The translations under genes and the position numbers were made by a program. A DNA stretch of 64,000 bases, from the NCBI GenBank assembly GCA_036268075.1, contig DATAUV010000120.1:1-64000 (forward strand). Reading direction: 5' to 3'. Position 1 is the stretch's first letter; the number at the start of each line of letters is the position of its first letter. Positions 1-7,239 of the stretch are shown here, piece after piece. The stretch is from DATARH01 sp036268075. Its GTDB lineage: Bacteria; Pseudomonadota; Alphaproteobacteria; ATCC43930; CGMCC-115725. The notes below the pieces were generated by a model that saw only the letters and a list, made by a program, of their open reading frames with translations, was not told the DNA's origin and searched no databases.

Positions 1-72
1 CTCGGCGACGAGCCGCTCGTCACCTACGGCATCCACAGTTTCGGCAAGCGTATCGTCAACTTCAAGGAATGA
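1..72 (+). CDS. C-terminal stub of an upstream gene (unidentified)
   Basis: The first 23 codons are open and end in TGA at 70-72, giving a C-terminus that closes with GKRIVNFKE. The stop overlaps the start of a strong Shine-Dalgarno sequence (GAGGAGG, 71-77) that serves the RidA gene 12 bases on, so the two genes are probably co-transcribed and perhaps translationally coupled. The fragment is too short to assign a family. Confidence 0.6.
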   Translation, partial: LGDEPLVTYGIHSFGKRIVNFKE

Positions 73-84
73 GGAGGAAACCCC

Positions 85-447
85 ATGGCCGATATCCGAC
101 GCATCGACACGACGCAGCCGCCCGGCCCGCGCATGAGCCGCGCGGTCATCCACGACAACCGCGTGTTCCTCGCCGGGCTCACCGCCAGCGACCCAAGCCA
201 GGATGTCGCCGGCCAGACCCGGCAGATCCTGGACAAGATCGACCATTACCTGAAGGAAGCCGGCACCGACAAATCGAACCTCTTGACCGCCAATCTGTGG
301 ATCAAGGACATGGCCCTGTTCTCGCAGATGAACGCGGTGTGGAACGACTGGGTCGATCCCGCCAACCCGCCCTGCCGCGCCTGCGTCCGCGCCGACATGG
401 CCCGGCCCGAGGTGCTGGTCGAGATCATGGTGACGGCGGCTAAATAG
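85..447 (+). CDS. RidA/YjgF/YER057c family protein
   Basis: A 120-residue protein, the usual length of this trimeric family. RidA proteins hydrolyse reactive enamine/imine intermediates made by PLP enzymes and flavin oxidases; many paralogues have other or unknown roles. The C-terminal signature is visible: an Arg in PCRACVRADMARP (the family's substrate-carboxylate Arg) followed by VEIMVTA. The start is fixed by GAGGAGG 8 bases upstream. It follows an upstream gene at 12 bp, so it is probably a late gene of an operon entering from the left; its substrate would depend on that unseen operon. The family is clear, the substrate is not. Confidence 0.9.
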   Translation: MADIRRIDTTQPPGPRMSRAVIHDNRVFLAGLTASDPSQDVAGQTRQILDKIDHYLKEAGTDKSNLLTANLWIKDMALFSQMNAVWNDWVDPANPPCRACVRADMARPEVLVEIMVTAAK

Positions 448-457
448 CTGCCCTCTT

Positions 458-539
458 CGTCATCCCGGCGCAGGCCGGGACCCACGGTTCAAACGCACGA
501 ACGGCGGACAAGTGGGTCCCGGCCTGCGCCGGGATGACG
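458..539. repeat. Dispersed palindromic repeat, family A
   Basis: Two near-perfect arms, CGTCATCCCGGCGCAGGCCG and its complement, flank a short spacer, giving an 82-base inverted repeat. Similar copies lie at 35051-35132 and 61168-61249, and a degraded one at 45168-45224. Translated rightwards the right arm encodes MGPGLRRDDG, which makes a false N-terminal extension on the following gene. Confidence 0.9.
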
Positions 540-559
540 GTGTTGATGAGGTTGAAGGT

Positions 560-1792
560 TTGGATACGAGTAACCAGCAGCAAGATTGGCCAGGCCCGCT
601 CGCGGGCGTCCGGGTCGTCGACCTGACGCGGGTGCTTGCCGGCCCGTTCGCGACGCAGAACCTCGGCGATCTCGGCGCCGAAATTCTGAAGATCGAGCCG
701 CCCGGCGCCGGTGACGAAACCCGCCGCTTTCCGCCGTTTGTCGACGGCGAAAGCCATTATTTCCTCGGCATCAACCGCAACAAGAAAAGCCTCGTCGTCG
801 ATCTCCAGCACGACAAGGGCAAGGAGATCCTGCGCCGGCTCGTCGCGACCGCCGACATCCTGGTCGAGAACTACCGGCCCGGCGTCATGGAGAGACTCGG
901 GCTCGGCTATGCGGCGCTCAGCGAGATCAACCCGCGGCTCATTTATTGCGCGATCAGCGGGTTCGGCCTGTCGGGGCCGCTGCGCGACAAGCCGTCCTTC
1001 GACATCGTGACCCAGGCGATGACCGGCGCGCTCTCGATCAACGGCGAGCGCGGGCGGCAGGCGGTCAAGCTCGGCATCCCGCTCGGGGACATGGTCGGCG
1101 GCGTCTTCGGCCCGATCGCGATCCTCTCCGCCCTCTACGAGCGGCACATGACCGGCAAGGGACGGCTGATCGACATCAGCCTCCATGACGGGCTCATCGG
1201 CATGCTCGGCTATTTCGCCCAACTCGGCTTTATCACCGGCGAAGACCCGCCGCCGATGGGGTCGAGCCACCCGAACATCGTGCCCTATGGCAGCTTTCCG
1301 ACCGCGGATGGGGCGGTGATCATCGCGGTGCTGTCGGAATCGTTCTGGGGCAAATTGTGCGAATGCCTGGGGCGGCCGGAACTCACCAACGACCCGCGCT
1401 ATTCGAGCCCGGCGTTGCGACGCGAGCGGCGCGAAGAGGTCGATGCGGCGATCGGCGACGTTACCCGCACCCGCACGACCGCCGAATGGCAGCAGCGCCT
1501 GACCGAATACGACGTGCCGAACGCACCCGTCCTCGGTATCACCGCCGCGCTGTCGCATCCGCAGGCGCTGGCGCGCGAGATGGTGGTCGAGGCCGAGCAC
1601 GCGACGATCGGGCCGATCAAGGTCGTCGGCCGGCCGATCAAGTTTCCCGGCGCGCCGCAGCGCCCGGTGACGGCCCCGCCGATTTTCGGCCAGCATACGG
1701 AAGAGGTGTTGCGCGACCTGCTCGGCTATGGCGAGGCGGAGATCGCGGCCTTGCGCCGCGACGGCGTCATCGATCGGGCCGCGCCGTCCTGA
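560..1792 (+). CDS. CaiB/BaiF family CoA-transferase
   Basis: About 410 residues, the normal length of type III (CaiB/BaiF) CoA-transferases, which move CoA between carboxylic acids through an aspartyl-CoA intermediate. The N-terminus has the typical PLAGVRVVDLTRVLAGPFAT block, with LGAEILKIEPPG after it. The probable catalytic Asp is in FDIVTQAMTG about 155 residues in, and GIPLGDMVGG follows. The frame is open back to 512, but those codons lie in the family A repeat and give MGPGLRRDD. A TTG at 560, 8 bases after GAGG, is the more likely start. Its 3' end overlaps the convergent transporter gene by 26 bp. The acyl substrate cannot be told. Confidence 0.88.
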   Translation: MDTSNQQQDWPGPLAGVRVVDLTRVLAGPFATQNLGDLGAEILKIEPPGAGDETRRFPPFVDGESHYFLGINRNKKSLVVDLQHDKGKEILRRLVATADILVENYRPGVMERLGLGYAALSEINPRLIYCAISGFGLSGPLRDKPSFDIVTQAMTGALSINGERGRQAVKLGIPLGDMVGGVFGPIAILSALYERHMTGKGRLIDISLHDGLIGMLGYFAQLGFITGEDPPPMGSSHPNIVPYGSFPTADGAVIIAVLSESFWGKLCECLGRPELTNDPRYSSPALRRERREEVDAAIGDVTRTRTTAEWQQRLTEYDVPNAPVLGITAALSHPQALAREMVVEAEHATIGPIKVVGRPIKFPGAPQRPVTAPPIFGQHTEEVLRDLLGYGEAEIAALRRDGVIDRAAPS

Positions 1793-3038
1793 ACGAGCGC
1801 CAGTTGGCGGCGAGATAGGCGATCACGGCGAGCGCGCCCATCGCCGGCGGCACCACGGCGATCGCCTGGGTCGCGTCGGCGAAGAGCGAGCACAGCGCCG
1901 TGCCGGCAAAACCCATCCCCATCTGCAGGCTGCCCATCAGCGCCGAGGCCGACCCGGCGTTGCGCGGGAAGAGCGCCAGCGCGGCGGTCGTCACCCCCGG
2001 CATGATGAACGCAAAGCCGAGCATCCACACGCACATCGGCGCGATGATCTGGACGATGCCGATGCCGAGGAAGGTGATGCTCAGCGTCAGCGCGATCGCC
2101 GCGCTCAGCACCATCAGCGCGCCGCACAGCACCAGCCGCGTCATCGTCACGTAGCGCAACAGCCGGTTGGTCGCGAGCGAGCCGAGCAGATACGACACCA
2201 TCAGCGTCGCCGTCACGCAGCCGAAAACCGGGCTCGACAGCCCGAGCTTCCCCATCAGCACAAACGGCGCCAGCGTCTGCGAGGCGTAAAACCCGCCGAT
2301 CGACAGCGCGGTCAGCACGACCTGGCTGACAAATCCGCGCGAGGTCAGGAGCGTCGCGTAGTTGACGACGATCGAGCGCAGCCGCGTCGCCCGCGCGTCA
2401 CGATGCAGGTTGGTCTCGGGGAACCACCACACCAGCGCCAGCAGCACCGCGCCGTATACCGCGAGGATCGCGAACAGCGCGCGCCACGTCGTCACCGTGA
2501 TGAGGGCCCCGCCGAGGATCGGCGCCGCCGCCGGCGCGACCGACAGGATAAGGCTCATCAGCGAGATGATCCGCGCCGCGCCATTGCCGGCAAAGCGGTC
2601 GACCACCATCACCCGCGACAGCGCGACGCCGCCGCACGCGCCCATCCCCTGCACCAGCCGCCCGCCGATCAGCATCCCGATCGAGCTCGACCCGGCGCAG
2701 ATCGCCGACCCGATCACATAGAGCGCGAGACACGCGAGCAGCACCGGCCGCCGCCCGAGCCGGTCCGACAGCGGCCCGCATAAAAGCTGCGCCGTGGCAA
2801 ACCCGAACAGATAAACCGTGATCGTCGCCCGGACGCCGCTTTCGCTCGTATGCAGCGCGGCGATCAGCATCGTCATCGCCGGGGTATAAAGGCTGATCGA
2901 CAGCGGCCCGACCGCGATCAGCAGCGCGCCGACCAGCGTCATGCGCAGCGGCGTCAGCACCGCCGGCGCCGCGCTTTGCTGCGCCGCAGTATCCGCAAGC
3001 CGCCGCCCGCGCGGCCGATCCCAGGCAAGGATGCTCAA
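1767..3038 (-). CDS. Bcr/CflA-type MFS drug-resistance transporter
   Basis: A 423-residue, 12-helix major facilitator of the DHA1 drug:H+ antiporter branch in the inner membrane. The loop 2-3 motif GPLSDRLGRRPVLL is present, and the motif C-like region SVAPAAAPILGGAL in helix 5 marks an exporter. The Bcr/CflA flavour shows in the SISLYTPAMTML N-terminus and the GRLVQGMGACGG segment. The frame opens at a TTG (3038) preceded by GGAGTAGG; an ATG at 2942 would remove a 32-residue hydrophilic leader and is an alternative. It converges with the CoA-transferase (26-bp overlap). The exported compound is unknown. Confidence 0.85.
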   Translation of the reverse strand: MSILAWDRPRGRRLADTAAQQSAAPAVLTPLRMTLVGALLIAVGPLSISLYTPAMTMLIAALHTSESGVRATITVYLFGFATAQLLCGPLSDRLGRRPVLLACLALYVIGSAICAGSSSIGMLIGGRLVQGMGACGGVALSRVMVVDRFAGNGAARIISLMSLILSVAPAAAPILGGALITVTTWRALFAILAVYGAVLLALVWWFPETNLHRDARATRLRSIVVNYATLLTSRGFVSQVVLTALSIGGFYASQTLAPFVLMGKLGLSSPVFGCVTATLMVSYLLGSLATNRLLRYVTMTRLVLCGALMVLSAAIALTLSITFLGIGIVQIIAPMCVWMLGFAFIMPGVTTAALALFPRNAGSASALMGSLQMGMGFAGTALCSLFADATQAIAVVPPAMGALAVIAYLAANWRSFRTARPDR

Positions 3039-3142
3039 AAAACCTACTCCGCGGCGGGCGCATGCGCCCCAATAACTGCGGAGGCATATAATACGTGAGG
3101 CTTATGATCTGGTCGGCGTTTTTTGCACTGCACAAATGCGGT

Positions 3143-3222
3143 GATGGCTTCGCGTCGCTCAGCCCATCCTACGAGCCCGGGATTGCAGGATGGTTGAGCG
3201 CAGCGGAACCCATCGATACTTG
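3143..3222. repeat. Dispersed palindromic repeat, family B (diverged)
   Basis: Imperfect inverted copies of the GATGGGTTTCGCT...CTACCCATCCTAC motif. The 3039-3395 gap between two minus-strand genes holds this copy, another at 3309-3385 and a different palindrome at 3243-3305, and no plausible gene. Confidence 0.7.
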
Positions 3223-3242
3223 CGTCAGCGCCAAAGCCTTGT

Positions 3243-3305
3243 TTCACCACCGAGGACACAGAGGACAGGAAGATTCCCGGCCCCTCTGTGTCTCTGTGGT
3301 GAACC
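3243..3305. repeat. Palindromic repeat with CACAGAGG / CCTCTGTG arms
   Basis: TTCACCACCGAGGACACAGA and its near complement (CCTCTGTGTCTCTGTGGTGAA) form an inverted repeat. Related CTCTGCG-type sequences occur around 50640-50900. This is a widespread kind of bacterial intergenic repeat. Confidence 0.7.
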
Positions 3306-3308
3306 CCT

Positions 3309-3385
3309 TTGATGGGTTTCTACGCTCTACCCATCCCACGGCACCGAACTTGTAGGATGGGTAGAGCGCAGCGAAACCCATCGAT
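3309..3385. repeat. Dispersed palindromic repeat, family B
   Basis: TGATGGGTTTCTACGCTCTA and its complement GGGTAGAGCGCAGCGAAACC form the arms around a short spacer. Other copies are at 5362-5450, 20833-20911 and 36138-36212. Confidence 0.85.
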
Positions 3386-3395
3386 GCTTGCACCC

Positions 3396-3980
3396 TCAGG
3401 TCGGGTGTTTGAACCGCGTCACCAGCCCGGCGGAACCCTTGACGTGGCTGGTTGGCGTGCCGGCCCCAAGCGCGGTGGCCAGTTCTTCGCGGGTCATGCC
3501 TGGCTGCAGGGCTTTCGGGTCGAGGTCGGTGGCGATCAGCGTCCAAGTGTAGTGGTGCCAGTCGGTGCCGGGCGGTGTGCCGGGGCCGGTATAGACGCCG
3601 ACGCCCATCGTGCTCTTGCCGCCGACAAACTTGTCGGAGGGCTTGCCGAGCTCGCCCTCGGCAAACCCCTTCACATCCGCCGGGATGCCGTACAGCACCA
3701 TGTGCGACACGCCGGCCGGCGCGCGGCCCTCGGGGTCGAACAGCAGGAGAGCAAAGCTCTTCGTTCCCGCCGGCACGCCGGACCAGGCGAGCGGCGGCGA
3801 CACGTTCTCGCCGACGCAGTTCGGGCTGCGCTGTTTGTCGCCGCATGCGTTCTTGACCGCCAGCGTGCCGTTGTCCTGGATCGCCGACGAGGTCAGCGTC
3901 AGCACCTCGGCCTTGGCTGTCGGTGCGCACAGGACCGCAAGCGCCATCGCGGCGGCCGCTACTCCAACACCGAGCTTCAT
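3396..3980 (-). CDS. Secreted YbhB/YbcL-type PEBP family protein
   Basis: A 194-residue protein with a signal peptide (MKLGVGVAAAAMALAVLCAP, cleavage probably after AKA). The mature part is a phosphatidylethanolamine-binding-like fold of the bacterial YbhB/YbcL kind. The family core is visible: ENVSPPLAWSGVPAGTKSFALLLFDPEG, then SHMVLYGIPAD and the WHHYTWTLIATD segment. The ATG at 3980 is chosen because GGGAGGG lies just upstream and the signal peptide begins there; the frame extends further but through a repeat. The physiological role of periplasmic members is poorly known. Confidence 0.87.
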   Translation of the reverse strand: MKLGVGVAAAAMALAVLCAPTAKAEVLTLTSSAIQDNGTLAVKNACGDKQRSPNCVGENVSPPLAWSGVPAGTKSFALLLFDPEGRAPAGVSHMVLYGIPADVKGFAEGELGKPSDKFVGGKSTMGVGVYTGPGTPPGTDWHHYTWTLIATDLDPKALQPGMTREELATALGAGTPTSHVKGSAGLVTRFKHPT

Positions 3981-4000
3981 CACGGTACCCTCCCTTGTTG

Positions 4001-4060
4001 GAGCGCGGGCGTGTCGCCCGCATCTTAACGAAGGGCGGGCCGGACGCCCGCGCTCCTGTC
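4001..4060. repeat. Dispersed palindromic repeat, family C
   Basis: GAGCGCGGGCGTGTCGCCCG ... GGACGCCCGCGCTC forms nested hairpins. The motif recurs at 27187-27211 and 29393-29486. It fills the gap between the PEBP and flavoprotein genes. Confidence 0.75.
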
Positions 4061-4065
4061 GATCG

Positions 4066-5325
4066 CTACTCCGCCGCGTGCGCGGCAAAGGCCGGCAGTT
4101 CGGCCCGGTCGACCCGCGCCATCGGCTGCGGCCACCAATGGTCTTCCCACTCAGAATGGATGTGGGAGAGCCGCGGCAGCACCTTTTCGGCAAACAGCTT
4201 GGTGTTGTACTTGGCCAGCTCCTTGCCCATGTTGCCGAACTGCAAAAGCATCATCAGATGGCCGACATTGAGGCTGGTCGCCACCTCGGTGAGCTGTTCT
4301 ACAACCTCGTCGGGTGAGCCGATGATCACATAGCCGCGATCGACGATGTCCTCCATGCTGGTCGTGGCGCGCGCCTTCTGCCGCGCGTCGAGGCTGGCGG
4401 CGCGGCCGATCTGGCCCTGGATGCCGGCGCGCTGGGTCGCCTCGGTGATGTAGCCCGGCGGGTTCGCCCATTTCGCGTCGACGCGCAGGCAGCGGCCGTA
4501 GAAATACTCGGCCGGCTCGGCATAAAGCTCCATCGCCTGCTCGCGGCTCTCGGCGACGCCGACGAATTGGAGGAAACCGGCGCGGTGCGGATTGAGGTCC
4601 TTGCCGAGACGCTTCATCTCCTCCCAGAACCCGGTCATCGTCGCCTGGCCGTCCTTGTACCCAAAATAGGACAGGTAGGCGTAGACGTAGTCCATCTTGG
4701 CGCACCACTGCCACGTCTCGACCGACCCGCCGCCCGGGATCCACACCGGCGGGTGCGGCCGCTGGATCGGGCGCGGCCAGATGTTGACGTAGCGCTGCTG
4801 GTTGTAGCGGCCGTTGAAGGCGAACGTGTCGGGCGCGGTCCACGCCTTCATGACGAGGTCGTGCGCCTCGAGATACCGCTCGCGCAGCATCGACGGGTTC
4901 TGTCCGTAGGCAAAGCAGGTGTCCATCGGCGTGCCCACCGGGAACCCGGCGATGAGGCGACCGCCCGAGATGCAGTCGATCATCGCGAATTCTTCGGCCA
5001 CGCGGGTCGGCGGGTTGTAGAGCGCGAGGCTGTTGCCCATCACGCAGATCGCCGTATCCGTCGTCCGCCGCGCCAGCGACGAGGCGATCAAATTCGGCGA
5101 CGGCATCAGCCCGTACCCGTTCGAGTGATGCTCGTTGACGCAAACGGCGTCGAACCCGCATTCGGCGGCGAATTCGAGTTCGTCCATGAAGTCGTTGTAC
5201 ATGTGATGCGCGCGCCGGGGGTCGAACAGCGACGAATGGATGTCGACCCAGACCGACGGATGCTTCTCGCGGAAATCGTCGGGAAGCTCGGTGTACGGCA
5301 TCAAGTGGAACCACATCAGCTTCAT
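4066..5325 (-). CDS. LLM-class (luciferase-like) flavin-dependent oxidoreductase
   Basis: A 419-residue protein of the bacterial luciferase-like monooxygenase superfamily, which uses reduced FMN or F420. Family landmarks are the N-terminal EFAAECGFDAVCVNEHHSNGYG segment, the MIDCISGGRLIAGFPVG strand and helix, and HPPVWIPGGGS before the insertion region. The ATG at 5325 starts MKLMWFHLMPY; the frame upstream runs into a family B repeat. Next to it on the same strand is the PEBP gene, 85 bp downstream across a repeat. The substrate is not evident; members oxidise alkanes, sulfonates, aldehydes or hydrazines. Confidence 0.88.
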   Translation of the reverse strand: MKLMWFHLMPYTELPDDFREKHPSVWVDIHSSLFDPRRAHHMYNDFMDELEFAAECGFDAVCVNEHHSNGYGLMPSPNLIASSLARRTTDTAICVMGNSLALYNPPTRVAEEFAMIDCISGGRLIAGFPVGTPMDTCFAYGQNPSMLRERYLEAHDLVMKAWTAPDTFAFNGRYNQQRYVNIWPRPIQRPHPPVWIPGGGSVETWQWCAKMDYVYAYLSYFGYKDGQATMTGFWEEMKRLGKDLNPHRAGFLQFVGVAESREQAMELYAEPAEYFYGRCLRVDAKWANPPGYITEATQRAGIQGQIGRAASLDARQKARATTSMEDIVDRGYVIIGSPDEVVEQLTEVATSLNVGHLMMLLQFGNMGKELAKYNTKLFAEKVLPRLSHIHSEWEDHWWPQPMARVDRAELPAFAAHAAE

Positions 5326-5361
5326 GGCGTGCTCCGTGCGTCGTCTCGCGGAAGAGTAGCT

Positions 5362-5450
5362 TGTAGGATGGGTAGAGCGAAGCGAAACGAAACCCATCGA
5401 TGCGTGGTGCCTGAGGTGATGGGTTTCGCTTCGCTCTACCCATCCTACAA
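5362..5450. repeat. Dispersed palindromic repeat, family B
   Basis: TAGGATGGGTAGAGCGAAGC and the complementary GCTTCGCTCTACCCATCCTA are long near-perfect arms around a 20-30 base spacer. This copy fills the space upstream of the flavoprotein gene. Confidence 0.88.
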
Positions 5451-5462
5451 GCTCGGGACCTG

Positions 5463-6629
5463 CTACGAGTTGCCGGCCGCGCGGCGTGCGCGGATCTCGG
5501 TCGACGACGTGTCGAAGCGGAAACGATGCTCGGGGATTTCGCTGAACAGCTCAGCGTATCGCGGCGGTACGGGGATGTCGGCGAGGGCGCGGATGCGGCC
5601 GGCCCCGTCGAGGCGCACGGCGACCAGGAAGCTACTGCCGGAATTGGCGATTTCGTCGATGGCGGCGTGCATCCGCGCTTCGTCGTCGCCGTAATATTTC
5701 CGCACGAACAGGCGCTCCGCGGTATCCGCGCCGATCACGAAAATCGCCCCGGGAAAGAGGCGCGATTTTTCGAGGAAGGTGGGGGCTCGCGTCAGCTCGA
5801 CCGGCGCCTTCCAGGCGAATTGCGCGAGGCGGTGCCTGACCGTCCCGGCCGCCAGCGGCGGCTTGTCGACGTTGGTGACGGAGATTTCGAAGGCGACGGG
5901 CTGCTGCCTGAGTTCCTCGGCGATCCGGGCCAGCAGGGCGTGTCCCGCATGCATCGGGTTGAACGACCCCGGGAACAGCACGAGGGGCGACGGCGCCGAC
6001 AGCGTCATTTGGCCATCGGGCCGGACGGTGACGCGGTCGATTTCGCCGGCGAGGAGCCGGTCGATCGGGTCCGCGGGCGCGGCGGCCGTCTCCGCATAAT
6101 GCTCGTCCGCGTCGAGGAGGCTCCGCGGCGACGGCGCGGCGACCCCGCAGGCGCGGGCCAGCCACAGGATTATCGCGCACGACACGAGGTCTTCCTCGCC
6201 GGCGCGGTCGCGGCGGCCCTTGGCCAGGACGCCGGTGCAGTGCCCGACGCCGGCGGCGTTGGCGAAGGCGATGTGATACCGATGCTCGCCTCGACGCGGG
6301 CGGTCGCTCACCAATGCCGCGGTCGCGCCGAGACCCACCAGGTCGGTGCCGGCCGGCATCAGCCTGGCCGCGCGCGCCCGCATGCCGTGCGCCATGGCGA
6401 TCGCGGTGTCGGCGCTGCTCGCCTGGGCCGGGCCAAAGCCGAGCAGCGCCTCAAGCGCCAGCTCGTCATAGGGCACCTGCGCCTCGATCAAGAGCCGCGA
6501 GCCGCCCGGAACGCGCAGCAACTCGCCGATCGCCCCGCTGCCGCCCCCGGTGATCGCGAGAGCGGCCTTGGGGCCGGAGCCCTGCACGGCGGAGATCAAT
6601 TGCCGCCACGCGGCGTCCGAGGGGCTCAT
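5463..6629 (-). CDS. CinA-like domain fused to a nucleotidylyltransferase domain
   Basis: A 388-residue two-domain protein. Residues 15-165 match the CinA C-terminal/PncC (NMN deamidase) fold in order: TGGGSGAIGELLRVPG, then VPYDELAL and the AMAHGMRARA helix. Residues 214-388 are an HxGH-class nucleotidylyltransferase: LFPGSFNPMHAGH (HAGH at 227-230) and a C-terminal SSTEIRARR like the ISSTxIR motif of NadD-type enzymes. The CinA nucleophile motif (ESCTGG) is replaced by AITGGGS, so deamidase activity is doubtful. A role in pyridine-nucleotide or related cofactor metabolism is inference; an unlinked ligand-binding plus transferase role is possible. A short ORF ends 10 bp upstream. Confidence 0.78.
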   Translation of the reverse strand: MSPSDAAWRQLISAVQGSGPKAALAITGGGSGAIGELLRVPGGSRLLIEAQVPYDELALEALLGFGPAQASSADTAIAMAHGMRARAARLMPAGTDLVGLGATAALVSDRPRRGEHRYHIAFANAAGVGHCTGVLAKGRRDRAGEEDLVSCAIILWLARACGVAAPSPRSLLDADEHYAETAAAPADPIDRLLAGEIDRVTVRPDGQMTLSAPSPLVLFPGSFNPMHAGHALLARIAEELRQQPVAFEISVTNVDKPPLAAGTVRHRLAQFAWKAPVELTRAPTFLEKSRLFPGAIFVIGADTAERLFVRKYYGDDEARMHAAIDEIANSGSSFLVAVRLDGAGRIRALADIPVPPRYAELFSEIPEHRFRFDTSSTEIRARRAAGNS

Positions 6630-6639
6630 GGGAGGTCTG

Positions 6640-6747
6640 CTAACCCGTCATCCGTGCAAAGGCATCGCTTGGCTTGAGCGTGCGGTAGGTGTCGACCCCG
6701 ACGGCGGTCCGTCGCGCAAAGCGTTGGGTTGATGACTCCACGCGCAC
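6640..6747 (-). CDS. Possible short ORF or gene remnant upstream of the CinA-like gene
   Basis: A 35-codon frame with GTG starts at 6747 or 6741, ending in TAG 10 bp before the next gene. The peptide is hydrophilic and protein-like (it includes RFARRTAVGVDTYR and ends SDAFARMTG). The frame runs back towards the family F repeat at 6789-6880, so it may be the surviving C-terminus of a longer gene. I do not recognise it. Confidence 0.25.
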   Translation of the reverse strand: MRVESSTQRFARRTAVGVDTYRTLKPSDAFARMTG

Positions 6748-6788
6748 CTCATGGCCGAGCCCTCCGCCGGAAAAGCTGTCCCCGAGTC

Positions 6789-6880
6789 TGTCATTCCGAG
6801 CGCAGCGAGGCAATCTCGCGCCGGCCCCGCGTGCCCGACCGAGATTGCCGCGTCGGCTTCGGCTCCTCGCGATGACGGCC
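6789..6880. repeat. Dispersed palindromic repeat, family F
   Basis: TGTCATTCCGAGCGCAGCGA at the left and TCCTCGCGATGAC at the right, with GGCAATCTCGC and GAGATTGCCG inside, form an imperfect inverted repeat. A half copy lies at 39630-39664. The motif is a common alphaproteobacterial intergenic repeat. Confidence 0.75.
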
Positions 6881-6882
6881 GC

Positions 6883-7239
6883 TCACATCGTCATCCCTTT
6901 CATCGACGGCGCCGGCGCGACCTTGGCGGTCGCCGACTTGCTGCCGCCGTCGGGCACCTTGGCGACGAGGCGGACGGTGCCGTCATCGTCGAATTCGACG
7001 TGGAGACGGTAGGGGCCGGCGGAATCCTTGCCGCGGTATTCCCAGGTCTCGTCGGCCTGGCCCGGCATCTCGTCGCCGCAATCGTCGAACTGCACGACCC
7101 GCCACGGCGCGCCGAGCAGCGCGGTGAGTTCGGCCTTGGTGGTGCGCCCCGGCACGATCGCGGCGAGCGGGTCGCCGGCCCGCGCCGCGAGCGGCCACAG
7201 GCACAGCGCCAGCAGGACGAGCGCGAGACGCCGGGTCAT
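6883..7239 (-). CDS. Secreted SmpA/OmlA (BamE)-like small protein
   Basis: 118 residues with a clear signal peptide (MTRRLALVLLALCLWPLAAR, AxA site ARA). The mature part has the BamE/OmlA-like pattern: IVPGRTTKAELTALLGAPW, a strand with WEYRGKD, and LHVEFDDDGTV. There is no lipobox Cys, so it is probably soluble in the periplasm. Its ATG overlaps the stop of the upstream LVIVD gene by four bases (ATGA), a strong sign of translational coupling and a shared pathway. The C-terminus is low complexity (SATAKVAPAPSMKGMTM). Function unknown. Confidence 0.8.
   Translation of the reverse strand: MTRRLALVLLALCLWPLAARAGDPLAAIVPGRTTKAELTALLGAPWRVVQFDDCGDEMPGQADETWEYRGKDSAGPYRLHVEFDDDGTVRLVAKVPDGGSKSATAKVAPAPSMKGMTM

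Noticed and set aside
440..1696. A 418-codon minus-strand frame opposite the CoA-transferase
   Set aside because: Antisense shadow; low-complexity Arg/Asp/Ala composition and part of it lies in a repeat.
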